Source: CALBPI01 sp039821605
Lineage (GTDB): Bacteria; Pseudomonadota; Gammaproteobacteria; Steroidobacterales; Woeseiaceae
Direction of reading: 5' to 3'
Assembly (NCBI GenBank): GCA_039821605.1
Contig: JBCBNV010000003.1
Coordinates: 248,001 to 312,000, forward strand
DNA: 64,000 nt
In this document: piece by piece, positions 1-8,180 of the stretch
Position numbering within the stretch: the stretch's first letter is position 1
How the letters are laid out: each line of letters opens with the position of its first letter
Translations under genes and position numbers: made by a program
The notes under the pieces: generated by a model
Database searches by the model: none
What the model saw: the letters and a program-made list of their open reading frames with translations, nothing else
Told to the model about the DNA's origin: nothing

Positions 1-178
1 CAAAGAAGGCGCCCGCGAGCAAGCCGCCCTGCCAGTCGGCAATGTCGAGTTCTGCCTGAATCGACGGCAACAGAATTGAGATGATCTGGCGGTCGATGAA
101 ATTCAGCGTGTAAACGACGACAAGCATCGCCAGCGCGTAGTAGGCGCGTCGGTCCACGCGCTGGCCGTTGTCCGCCAT
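1..178 (-). CDS. MFS transporter, N-terminal fragment
   Basis: The last 59 codons before the left window edge, read on the minus strand from ATG at 178, begin with a short basic N-terminus. A first membrane helix ends in NFIDRQIISIL, and an aspartate-rich loop (AELDIADWQGG) leads into helix 2. This is the start of a major facilitator superfamily protein of the type that often carries organic acids in environmental proteobacteria. Substrate cannot be told from this piece. The rest of the gene lies outside the window. Confidence 0.75.
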   Translation of the reverse strand, partial: MADNGQRVDRRAYYALAMLVVVYTLNFIDRQIISILLPSIQAELDIADWQGGLLAGAFF

Positions 179-241
179 TGTCCCCCCCGGGTCAGGCATC
201 CTCGATGCGGACCCGAAGGCTGCGTTACCGCGCGCGGCGCG

Positions 242-2071
242 TCAACCGGATTTTGCGATCCGTGACGCGCGCTTGCGCTCTGACTCGGTCAGGAGCTTCT
301 TACGCAAACGAATGCTTGAGGGCGTGATCTCGACGAGTTCGTCGTCGTCGATGAACTCGAGCGCCTGCTCCAGCGACAGGATCACGGGCGGCGTCAGCAA
401 CAGATTCTCGTCCGAACCCGCGGCGCGAATGTTCGTGAGCTGCTTGGCTTTGGTCGGGTTTACGGGCAGATCATTGGAGCGGCTGTGGATGCCGACGATC
501 ATGCCCTGGTATACGGGTTCGCCGTGCGAGACGAACATGCGGCCACGTTCCTGCAGGTTGAACAGCGCGTAGGCGAGCGCCTTACCCGCGATATTGGACA
601 CGAGCACGCCGTTGTTGCGCTGCGCGATGGCGCCCTCGACCGTGGGCCCGTAGTTGTCGAACAGGTGGTAGATGAGCCCCGTGCCCGCCGTGGCGCTCAG
701 GTACTCGGTGCGGAACCCGATCAGTCCGCGCGCCGGAATCCGGTACTCGAGCCGCACGCGGCCACGCTGCTCGGCACTCATGGCGCGCAATTCGCCCTTG
801 CGGTCTGCGAGACGCGTCATCACGGCGCCCTGGTAGTCCTCGTCGAAATCCACGGTGAGCAGCTCGAACGGCTCCATGCGGACCCCGTCGCGCTCGATCG
901 TGATCACTTCGGGCCGCGACACGGCGAGCTCAAAGCCTTCGCGACGCATCGTCTCGATCAGTACGGAGAGATGCAATTCACCGCGACCCGAGACGCGAAA
1001 CTTGTCGGGGTCGTCGAGGGGTTCCACGCGCAAGGCGACGTTGTGCTTGAGCTCCTGCTCAAGGCGTTCACCGATCTGCCGGCTCGTCAGGTATTTGCCA
1101 TCCTGGCCCGCAAACGGCGACTTGTTGACCTGGAAGGTCATGCTGATCGTCGGTTCGTCGACGGTCAGCGCGGGCAAGGCCTCGGGTTCGCCGCGCGCGC
1201 AGAGCGTGTCGGAGATGTCGAGCGGATCGATGCCACTGAACGCGACGATATCGCCCGCCTCGGCTCCGGGGGCGCGGACGCGCTCGAGACCGCTGAAGCC
1301 ATAGAGCTCGAGCACGCGACCATTGCGCGTCTTGCCGTCGGCGCCGATGACCGTCACGGCCTCATTCTCGGACACGCGTCCCCGTGTGACGCGACCCACG
1401 CCGATGACGCCGACATAAGGGTCATAGTCGAGACTCGAGACCTGCAGTTGCAGCGGGCCATCGCGGCTGACCTCGGGTGCGGGCACGTGTTTGACGATGG
1501 CGTCGATGAGCGGATTCATGTCGCCTTCGCGCACCGTGTCGTCCTCGGATGCGTAGCCGGCAAGCGCGCTCGCGTAGATCACGGGAAAATCAAGCTGCGC
1601 GTCGGTCGCGCCCAGTCGGTCGAACAGGTCAAATGTCTGGTCGAGCACCCAGTCAGGCCGCGCACCGTCGCGGTCGATCTTGTTAATGACGACGAGCGGC
1701 GTGAAGCCGCGCGCAAACGCCTTGGCCGTGACGAAGCGCGTTTGCGGCATGGGACCCTCGACGGCATCGACGAGCAGCAACACGCTGTCGACCATCGACA
1801 GCACGCGCTCGACCTCACCGCCAAAGTCGGCGTGGCCTGGCGTATCAACAATGTTGATGCGCCAGTCGTCCCAGCGAATCGCTGTGTTCTTGGACAAGAT
1901 CGTGATGCCACGCTCGCGTTCGAGATCGTTCGAATCCATGACCCGGTCGGGGTGATCGGTTCGCGCGTCAAGCGTTCCGGACTGGCGCAGCAGCTGGTCC
2001 ACGAGCGTGGTCTTGCCGTGGTCGACATGCGCAATGATCGCGATGTTGCGAAGCGAATCGGGTGTATTCAT
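242..2071 (-). CDS. typA: Ribosome-associated GTPase BipA/TypA
   Basis: The 609-residue protein has the usual BipA length and order: translation-factor GTPase domain, EF-G-like beta-barrel and domain III, then the BipA-specific C-terminal domain. G1 is AHVDHGKT (14-21), the switch region carries RERGIT, G3 is DTPGH (76-80) and G4 is NKID (130-133). BipA binds the ribosome and assists 50S assembly, particularly under cold or stress. The frame stays open 29 codons further upstream, but that stretch is proline-rich and unlike the family. ATG at 2071 starts the canonical MNTPDSLRNIAIIAH sequence. No strong Shine-Dalgarno is visible. The gene appears to be transcribed alone. Confidence 0.97.
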   Translation of the reverse strand: MNTPDSLRNIAIIAHVDHGKTTLVDQLLRQSGTLDARTDHPDRVMDSNDLERERGITILSKNTAIRWDDWRINIVDTPGHADFGGEVERVLSMVDSVLLLVDAVEGPMPQTRFVTAKAFARGFTPLVVINKIDRDGARPDWVLDQTFDLFDRLGATDAQLDFPVIYASALAGYASEDDTVREGDMNPLIDAIVKHVPAPEVSRDGPLQLQVSSLDYDPYVGVIGVGRVTRGRVSENEAVTVIGADGKTRNGRVLELYGFSGLERVRAPGAEAGDIVAFSGIDPLDISDTLCARGEPEALPALTVDEPTISMTFQVNKSPFAGQDGKYLTSRQIGERLEQELKHNVALRVEPLDDPDKFRVSGRGELHLSVLIETMRREGFELAVSRPEVITIERDGVRMEPFELLTVDFDEDYQGAVMTRLADRKGELRAMSAEQRGRVRLEYRIPARGLIGFRTEYLSATAGTGLIYHLFDNYGPTVEGAIAQRNNGVLVSNIAGKALAYALFNLQERGRMFVSHGEPVYQGMIVGIHSRSNDLPVNPTKAKQLTNIRAAGSDENLLLTPPVILSLEQALEFIDDDELVEITPSSIRLRKKLLTESERKRASRIAKSG

Positions 2072-2123
2072 GGGGTGTTTTTTCGGGACAGGGGGGATCG
2101 GCACCGGGCGGCACCGCGGCGCG

Positions 2124-2129
2124 AGTATA
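2124..2129 (-). promoter_or_regulatory. Possible -10 element of typA
   Basis: On the minus strand the hexamer TATACT lies about 52 bases before the typA start codon. No good -35 hexamer sits at the usual 16-18 base distance, so this is a weak prediction from one element only. Confidence 0.3.
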
Positions 2130-2158
2130 CAAGGCGCGGGGCCAGGCCGCGCGCCCAA

Positions 2159-3928
2159 TCAGTGGGCGCAGGCGACCTCGGCTGCGCGACAGTCGAGCAG
2201 CGACGGCCCGATCGCCGCGGCATCGGGGCGCCGGGGATCCGCGGCGCCGCGGAACCAGGTGCCGTCCCAGACCACAGTCTGCGCGCTACCCATGGTGCGG
2301 CGGCGCTCGTCGACGTCGTGGCCCAGATTGCGCAGCAGCGACACGGTATCGGGGCTGAATCCGGCCTCGAGGAACAGCCGGTCGGGCAGCCACTGGTGGT
2401 GGAACCGGGGTGCCGCGACGGCATCGGCCGGCGACATGCCGTGGTCTACGAGGTTGACGATGACTTGCAGGACCGTGGTGATGATGCGGCTGCCGCCCGG
2501 GCTGCCCGTCGCGATCCAGGGTTTGCCGTCCTTGAACACAAACGTCGGCGTCATCGATGACAGCGGCCGCTTACCGGGCTCGATGGCGTTGGCATCGCCG
2601 CCCAACAGCCCGTAGCCATTGGGCGCGCCGGGCTTGGCCGAGAAATCGTCCATCTCGTTGTTGAGCAGGAAGCCGGCACCTGGAATGGTGATCCCGCTGC
2701 CGTAGGAAAAATTGAGTGTGTAGGTGTTGACGACGGCGTTGCCAGACGCGTCCATGACGCCGTAGTGAGTGGTGTCAGGGCTTTCATAGCCCGGGTCGAG
2801 ACCCGGCAGGACCTTGCGGGAATCGCGCGCCTCATTCGGGTCGATGGCCTCGGCGATCGTCGCGGCGTAGCGCTTGTCCGCAAGCCAGGCGATGGGCGCC
2901 TCCCAAAAGTCCGGGTCACCCAGGTGGCGACTGCGGTCGGCGTAGGCCTGACGCATGGCCTCAGTCATCAGATGGATCGTGCGCGCGCTGCCAAAGCCCG
3001 ATTCGGCGATGTCGAAGCGCTCGAGCACATTGAGCATTTGCACGAGCAGCACGCCACCCGAGCTCGGCGGTGGCATCGAGACGATCTCGAGGCCGCGGTA
3101 ACTGCCGACAATGGGCTCACGTTCGACGGCGCGGTAGCGGGCGAGGTCTTCGTGCGTCATGAGGCCGTCGTTGTCGATCATGGCTGCGACAATGAGGTCG
3201 GCGATGGGGCCTTTGTAGAACGCGTCGGGTCCGTCCTCGGCGATGCGCCGCAGCGTTTCGGCGAGTTCAGGCTGACGCAGTACGTCTCCAGTCGCATAGG
3301 GCTCGCCGCCCTCCTTGTAAAAGGTCTTGAGCGTGGCCGGATCGCGGCCCAGCCACTGTTGGCGCCGCGACAGCGCCGCCGCCAGATCGGGGCTGACCCG
3401 CATTCCCTGCTCTGCCACGGCGATCGCCGGTGCCAGCGCGTCCGCCCAGGATAGGGTGCCGTAGCGCGTCAGCGCGTGGTGCATGCCCGCCACCGTGCCC
3501 GGCACACCCGCCGAGCGGTAGCTGAACCGGGCAAGCTGGTTGTCAACGTCACCATTCTCATCGAGAAACACGTCGCGACCGGCCGCCAAGGGCGCCGCCT
3601 CGCGGTAATCGATGGCCACCGTGCGGTCCTCTTCGGCCAGGTAGACCATCATGAAGCCCCCACCGCCGATGTTGCCGGCGCGGGGCAACGTCACTGCCAA
3701 GGTCATGCCCACCGCCACAGCAGCGTCCACGGCATTGCCGCCGTCGGCCAGGACGGCCGCGCCAACCTCTGCGGCGATGGCGTTCTGCACCGCGACCATA
3801 CCTTGGGTATCGACGGTCGCGTGCTGCCGCGCACCGTAGTCGATGATGGCCACAGGTTGCTGCGCAACGGCCGTCGAAGCACTCACGATTACCGTCGCGA
3901 GCACAAATACTTTAGCAAGTATTTTCAT
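2159..3928 (-). CDS. ggt: Gamma-glutamyltransferase, exported
   Basis: Gamma-glutamyltranspeptidase cleaves the gamma-glutamyl bond of glutathione and related peptides in the periplasm. The precursor self-cleaves before a catalytic threonine. Here the cleavage site is the first Thr of TTHYGVMD (about residue 386), followed by the oxyanion-region SSMTP and the GSPGGSR motif. The N-terminus from ATG 3928 is a clear signal peptide ending AVA-QQ. A TTG five codons earlier (3943) is possible but would overlap the preceding gene's stop region. At 589 residues the length is normal. It follows the NADP-dependent oxidoreductase by 4 bases and is probably co-transcribed with it. Confidence 0.93.
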   Translation of the reverse strand: MKILAKVFVLATVIVSASTAVAQQPVAIIDYGARQHATVDTQGMVAVQNAIAAEVGAAVLADGGNAVDAAVAVGMTLAVTLPRAGNIGGGGFMMVYLAEEDRTVAIDYREAAPLAAGRDVFLDENGDVDNQLARFSYRSAGVPGTVAGMHHALTRYGTLSWADALAPAIAVAEQGMRVSPDLAAALSRRQQWLGRDPATLKTFYKEGGEPYATGDVLRQPELAETLRRIAEDGPDAFYKGPIADLIVAAMIDNDGLMTHEDLARYRAVEREPIVGSYRGLEIVSMPPPSSGGVLLVQMLNVLERFDIAESGFGSARTIHLMTEAMRQAYADRSRHLGDPDFWEAPIAWLADKRYAATIAEAIDPNEARDSRKVLPGLDPGYESPDTTHYGVMDASGNAVVNTYTLNFSYGSGITIPGAGFLLNNEMDDFSAKPGAPNGYGLLGGDANAIEPGKRPLSSMTPTFVFKDGKPWIATGSPGGSRIITTVLQVIVNLVDHGMSPADAVAAPRFHHQWLPDRLFLEAGFSPDTVSLLRNLGHDVDERRRTMGSAQTVVWDGTWFRGAADPRRPDAAAIGPSLLDCRAAEVACAH

Positions 3929-3932
3929 AAGC

Positions 3933-4949
3933 TTAATCAGCAATCTTCACAATTTGCTTGCCGAAATTTTGCCCCGTCATAAGCCCCATGAAGGCGGCGG
4001 GGGCCTGGGCCAGGCCGTCAGCGACGCTCTCGCGGTACTCGAGCTTGCCCGCCGCGAGCCACTCCCGACACTGCTGATCCCAGGCCGGCGCGTGTTCGAG
4101 GTGGTTCGAGACGATAAAGCCCTCCATGCGCACGCTGCGACCGATCAGGGCAGTGAGACCGCGCGGGCCCGGCGGCATCTCCTCGGGGCGCGCATTGTAA
4201 TTGGCGATCATGCCGCAGAGCGCGATGCGACCGAACGGTGCCATGTTCCAGATCGCAGCCTCGAGCATGTCGCCGCCGACATTCTCGAAGTTGACGTCGA
4301 TGCCTTTGGGAAACGCTTTGTGCACGGCCGCGTGGATGGAGTCGACGGTCTTGTAATTGAAGGCGACATCGAATCCCAGCGAATCACGCAACCAGGCCAC
4401 CTTGTCGTCGCTGCCCGCACTGCCCACGACGTAGCAGCCCTGATTGCGCGCGATCTGCCCCACCACGGAGCCCACCGCGCCGGAGGCCGCCGACACGAGT
4501 ACGGCATCACCGGGCTTGCAGGCTCCAATAACGTTGAGCCCGACCCAGGCGGTCAGGCCCGGCATACCCAGAATACCCAGGTGGTACGACAACGGCAGAT
4601 CGCCGGCCACGACCGGACGCAGGGCACGCCCGTCAGCAATGGAGTACTGCTCCCAGCCCAGCATGCCCATCACCGTGTCGCCCTCCGCGAAGCCTTCCGC
4701 GCGACTGGCAACGACCTCACCGACCACACCGCCCTGCAAGGGCGCTCCGATCTCGAACGGCGGCACATAGCTCTTCACATCGTTCATGCGACCGCGCATG
4801 TAAGGATCGACTGAAAGGAACAGATTGCGAACGAGGACTTCGCCCTCCGCGGGCTCGCCGACCGGCTGCTCGTCGAAGTCGAAGACAGCGTCGGTGACAG
4901 GGCCGACAGGACGTTGCTTGAGCAATACGCGCTGGTTGGTCTGGGTCAT
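3933..4949 (-). CDS. NADP-dependent MDR oxidoreductase (CurA/prostaglandin-reductase-like)
   Basis: This 338-residue protein belongs to the zinc-independent medium-chain dehydrogenase/reductase family, which reduces the double bond of alpha,beta-unsaturated ketones and aldehydes with NADPH. Family marks are the N-terminal RNLFLSVDPYMRGRM stretch and the nucleotide-binding SAASGAVGSVVGQIA segment near residues 160-175. It ends in a conserved FGKQIVKI tail. ATG 4949 is preceded by AAGG at good spacing. The longer open frame upstream runs into the divergent promoter region and is not used. The likely role is detoxification of reactive enones. The exact substrate is unknown. Confidence 0.9.
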   Translation of the reverse strand: MTQTNQRVLLKQRPVGPVTDAVFDFDEQPVGEPAEGEVLVRNLFLSVDPYMRGRMNDVKSYVPPFEIGAPLQGGVVGEVVASRAEGFAEGDTVMGMLGWEQYSIADGRALRPVVAGDLPLSYHLGILGMPGLTAWVGLNVIGACKPGDAVLVSAASGAVGSVVGQIARNQGCYVVGSAGSDDKVAWLRDSLGFDVAFNYKTVDSIHAAVHKAFPKGIDVNFENVGGDMLEAAIWNMAPFGRIALCGMIANYNARPEEMPPGPRGLTALIGRSVRMEGFIVSNHLEHAPAWDQQCREWLAAGKLEYRESVADGLAQAPAAFMGLMTGQNFGKQIVKIAD

Positions 4950-4981
4950 GGTGATAGGTGCACCTTGGAAAACGGGCCGTA

Positions 4982-4989
4982 AGTATACT
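4982..4989. promoter_or_regulatory. Palindromic -10 shared by divergent genes
   Basis: AGTATACT is a perfect palindrome, so it gives TATACT on both strands midway between two divergent start codons (4949 and 5015). It could serve as -10 box for both the oxidoreductase and the permease. Matching -35 boxes are poor in both directions. Confidence 0.35.
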
Positions 4990-5014
4990 GGACAGCCCTC
5001 GTTTCCGACGCCAC

Positions 5015-5827
5015 ATGCCCACCGACACACTGATTTCGCTCGCGCCCCTGCTCGGCGCCGGACTTGCCGCGGGGCTCGTTGCCGGATTGCTGGGCGTGGG
5101 CGGCGGCATCGTTATGGTCCCGATCCTGAGCCTCGTGCTGCCCGCGATGGGGGCCGATGATGCCGTGTCCATGCACATGGCCGTCGCAAGCTCCCTGGCC
5201 GTCATTGTCGTCACCTCGCTCGTCTCCGCTCGGGCGCATTCAAGGCGCGGCGGCGTCGATCTGGACACGGCACGACTTTGGGCCCTGCCCATCGCCGTCG
5301 GCGCGCTCGCGGGCGCACTCGCAGCGCGATTCCTGTCGGGCGATGCCCTGCGCGTGCTGTTCGGGTTTCTTGCCGCGTTCGTGGGCGCCCGGTTCCTGCT
5401 TGGGCGCTCCGCGCCCGCGGCGACGTTGCGCTGGTCACGGACCGGGCGTCAGATTGCAGCGACCGGGATCGGCGTCCTGTCAGCCTGGCTCGGTATCGGT
5501 GGGGGCACGTTCGCCGTACCCGTCCTGCACGGCGTGGGACTGCCCATACACCGGGCCGTGGGCACTGCGGCTCTACTCGGGTTCTTTGTCGCACTGCCTG
5601 GCGCCATTGGTTTTGCGCTCAGCGGACACGGCGTCGACGGCCGCCTCACCACCAGTGTGGGCTACCTGCACCTGCCCGCCGTGCTCATGCTGGCTGCCGG
5701 TGCCGTGTTGCTGGTCCCGGTCGGCGCCCGGCTCGCGCACGCCCTGCCACAACAGCACTTGCGGCGCGTCTTCGGCGTTTTCCTGCTGCTCGCGGCGGCC
5801 CGTATGATGTCAAAAGCCCTGGCTTGA
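5015..5827 (+). CDS. TSUP-family (TauE/SafE) permease
   Basis: This 270-residue integral membrane protein has about eight hydrophobic helices and the two TSUP half-repeats. The first shows GLLGVGGGIVMVP and the second AWLGIGGGTFAVP, both glycine-rich signatures of the TauE/SafE/DUF81 family. Members move sulfur-containing or organic anions, often sulfite or sulfonates, across the inner membrane. The substrate here cannot be inferred from neighbours. ATG 5015 is chosen because the open frame upstream overlaps the divergent promoter and is basic rather than membrane-like. The gene is divergent from the NADP oxidoreductase. Confidence 0.9.
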   Translation: MPTDTLISLAPLLGAGLAAGLVAGLLGVGGGIVMVPILSLVLPAMGADDAVSMHMAVASSLAVIVVTSLVSARAHSRRGGVDLDTARLWALPIAVGALAGALAARFLSGDALRVLFGFLAAFVGARFLLGRSAPAATLRWSRTGRQIAATGIGVLSAWLGIGGGTFAVPVLHGVGLPIHRAVGTAALLGFFVALPGAIGFALSGHGVDGRLTTSVGYLHLPAVLMLAAGAVLLVPVGARLAHALPQQHLRRVFGVFLLLAAARMMSKALA

Positions 5828-5989
5828 TGGCTGCGGCACCCAAGGCCGCCTGATACACTCGCCGCGGCGAAAGTGGTGTGGATTGGCGCCGTTTTGCAAC
5901 AAGGTGTGATATCCGGCGCTATCGTCGGGTCATCGATTCGTGACGGGAACGCCTAAGGGCACAGGTATGCCGGGTACGGAGCACTCACA

Positions 5990-6790
5990 ATGACAGTTGG
6001 CGCACAACCGCGTGCCGGGTACACAGCACCCTGGTCGCCGGCGCTGGCGGCAGCCATCGAGCAGCAACAGGGCAACTACCGCCTCAGGCTCGCGCGCCCG
6101 GACGAACTCGACACTGTGTTCAACCTGCGCTTTCGCGTCTTCAACCTCGAGCTCGACGAGGGCCTCGAGGCGGCCTACGCGACAGAGCGCGATGAGGACG
6201 GCTTCGACCGCCAGTGTCACCACTTGCTGGTCGAGACGCTCGACACAGGCCACATCGTCGGCACCTACCGGATGCAGAGTCGCGCCATGGCGCAGGCTGG
6301 CGCCGGCTTCTACTCAGCCGCGGAATTCGATATCGAGGCGCTGGGCGACCGCGTTCTGAGTCGTGCCGTCGAGTTGGGCCGTGCCTGTATCGAGAGCGAA
6401 CACCGCAACACCCGCGTGCTGTTTCTGCTCTGGCGCGGGCTTGCCGCCTACATGCTCGCTGGCAATCACCGCTGGTTCTTTGGTTGCTGCTCACTGACGA
6501 GCCAGGACCCACTCGAAGGCCTCAGGCTGCACCGCAAACTTCGCGAGACCGACATGCTCGACCCCGTGCACGACGTCAGCGTGCAGCCTGACTACCGCTG
6601 TGGGGGTGCAGACGACGGCGCCAAGCCGCCCAAGCTTCCCAAGCTCATGCGCCTGTACCTCGCTTACGGCGCCCGTATCGCATCGGGACCTGCACTCGAC
6701 GCAGAGTTCGGCACCATCGACTATCTGGCGCTGTTCGATCTCGAGACGCTCAGCGAGCAACACAGGCGCATGTTCCTGGAGCCCGCCTGA
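5990..6790 (+). CDS. OlsB-like ornithine N-acyltransferase (GNAT fold)
   Basis: The 266-residue protein matches the hemolysin-type GNAT family that includes OlsB, which attaches a 3-hydroxyacyl chain from ACP to the alpha-amino group of ornithine to form lyso-ornithine lipid. Visible marks are a core LRFRVFNLEL, the FYSAAEFDIE block, ELGRACIESEHRN and LLWRGLAAYM, ending in a FFGCCSL strand. Exosortase-associated acyltransferases are related, but the PlsC-type gene one base downstream supports the OlsB role. It opens a six-gene plus-strand operon. The ATG at 5990 follows a 162-base gap in which I see no clear promoter. Confidence 0.82.
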   Translation: MTVGAQPRAGYTAPWSPALAAAIEQQQGNYRLRLARPDELDTVFNLRFRVFNLELDEGLEAAYATERDEDGFDRQCHHLLVETLDTGHIVGTYRMQSRAMAQAGAGFYSAAEFDIEALGDRVLSRAVELGRACIESEHRNTRVLFLLWRGLAAYMLAGNHRWFFGCCSLTSQDPLEGLRLHRKLRETDMLDPVHDVSVQPDYRCGGADDGAKPPKLPKLMRLYLAYGARIASGPALDAEFGTIDYLALFDLETLSEQHRRMFLEPA

Positions 6791-6791
6791 C

Positions 6792-7637
6792 GTGAGTGCC
6801 CCGGATACGTTTGAGCCCAGCCTGTGGCGGCGTGCGGTGGCGCTGATTCGCCTCACGCTCATACTGGCGTGCACGCTCGCGGTTGCCGTATCGCTGGCGC
6901 TGCTGCGACTCGTGACCTTCGGCGCCGTGCGTCGGCGCATTCGCGGCTTCTTCTTCGCAACGTGGTCGCGCCTCATGATCGGCGTACTCGGCGGGCGGAC
7001 CGAGGTGCACGGCACGCCACCCAAAGCGCCGTTCTTTCTCGTCAGCAACCACCTGAGCTATCTCGACATCCTCGCGCTGGCGCAGCTCGCACCGACGGTA
7101 TTCGTGTCAAAGTCCGAAGTGGCATCGTGGCCTGTGATCGGCTGGCTCACACGGCTGGCTGACACGCTCTACATCCGCCGCGAGAAGAAGAGTGACATCC
7201 CGAAAACCAATGCCGCCATCGCCAACACCTATGCCCGAGGTGACAGCGTCGCTCTGTTCCCGGAAGGCACGAGCAGCGAATCCGACTTCGTCTTGCCCGT
7301 TCGCCCGCCATTGCTCGAGGTTGCCGCGAGCAACCGTATTCCCGTCTCGGTGGCGGCGCTGTACTTCGAAACTGATAACGGCGACCCACATGCGCACCGC
7401 GCGATCTGTTACTACGGTGACATGGTCTTTGCGAGCCACGTGTGGCGACTGCTGCATCTGCGCGGGTTCACGATTACCATTCGCTTTGCCGAAGACACGG
7501 TTTACGCCGAGGACCGAAAAGCGCTGGCGCTCAAAGTCCAGCGTGCGATATACACCCTGCAACTCGAAAACCCGCCCGCTGCCCACGTTCCTCGCGACAT
7601 CATTGCAGCGGCTGATCCCGGGCTCGTAGAACCATGA
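6792..7637 (+). CDS. 1-acyl-glycerol-3-phosphate acyltransferase family (OlsA/PlsC-like)
   Basis: This 281-residue PlsC-family acyltransferase has the catalytic HX4D motif in SNHLSYLD (His87, Asp92) and the acceptor-binding FPEGTSS (156-162). A hydrophobic N-terminal helix is present. In the family, OlsA O-acylates lyso-ornithine lipid while PlsC acylates lysophosphatidate. Position directly after an OlsB-like gene argues for OlsA. The frame is open far upstream inside the preceding gene, but GTG 6792, one base after its stop, gives the natural MSAPDTFEPSLWRRAV start. The next gene overlaps by 4 bases (ATGA), so the operon is translationally coupled. Confidence 0.87.
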   Translation: MSAPDTFEPSLWRRAVALIRLTLILACTLAVAVSLALLRLVTFGAVRRRIRGFFFATWSRLMIGVLGGRTEVHGTPPKAPFFLVSNHLSYLDILALAQLAPTVFVSKSEVASWPVIGWLTRLADTLYIRREKKSDIPKTNAAIANTYARGDSVALFPEGTSSESDFVLPVRPPLLEVAASNRIPVSVAALYFETDNGDPHAHRAICYYGDMVFASHVWRLLHLRGFTITIRFAEDTVYAEDRKALALKVQRAIYTLQLENPPAAHVPRDIIAAADPGLVEP

Positions 7638-8170
7638 CGACATCTTTCCCAAAACCCGCGCTCGTCGCGCTGTGCGACGACAACGACCGCTGCCTGGCCG
7701 CATTGGCCGATCTTGTCGGTCAAATCGCGGGCGCCAGTTACAGCCGTCCCGTGACACCGTGCGATGCCGGTATCGGCGCACACGTGCGTCACGTGCTCGA
7801 TCATTACGACGCGCTGCTGCAGGGCATCAAGACGGGCGTCGTCAATTACGACGCGCGCGCACGCTGCCCCGAAACGGAAACGCACGCAGACACGGCGCTG
7901 GACCGCATTGCGTTCGCGCGACACGCCGTGCGCGCACTGGCCGAAGCCCCTGGCGAGACGCCGCTGTCGGTATGCCTCGACTGCGGCACGGGCGGCACAC
8001 GGCCGACGCCCTCCACACTGGCGCGCGAGCTGCAGTTCCTCGTGAGCCACACGGTGCACCACGACGCGCTGATCGCCGCCGCGGCACGCACGCTGGGCGT
8101 GACCATGGAAGACGGCTTCGGCGTCGCCCCCTCGACGCTCAAAGCAAACGCCTCGACCCAGGCCGGCTGA
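7634..8170 (+). CDS. DinB-like superfamily protein
   Basis: This 178-residue protein looks like a DinB/YfiT four-helix bundle. Early helix motif HVRHVLDHYDALL and late motif FLVSHTVHHDALI place histidines at the positions where the family binds a divalent metal. DinB-like proteins include thiol-dependent transferases and proteins of unknown role. Nothing in the sequence shows the substrate. The start overlaps the stop of the acyltransferase gene by ATGA, and the 841-residue fusion gene starts 10 bases downstream, so it is part of the lipid operon and probably acts on the same pathway. Confidence 0.75.
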   Translation: MTTSFPKPALVALCDDNDRCLAALADLVGQIAGASYSRPVTPCDAGIGAHVRHVLDHYDALLQGIKTGVVNYDARARCPETETHADTALDRIAFARHAVRALAEAPGETPLSVCLDCGTGGTRPTPSTLARELQFLVSHTVHHDALIAAAARTLGVTMEDGFGVAPSTLKANASTQAG

Positions 8171-8180
8171 CACGCCCGCC

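Noticed and set aside
485..2560. A 691-codon open frame on the plus strand
   Set aside because: It is antisense to typA and ggt, arginine-, aspartate- and histidine-rich, with no recognisable domain. High GC opens long antisense frames, and the minus-strand genes are unmistakable.
5990..6790. Exosortase-associated acyltransferase, given a PEP-CTERM protein in the window
   Set aside because: The gene abuts an OlsA/PlsC gene and shows the OlsB-type motif order. The PEP-CTERM gene is 30 kb away.
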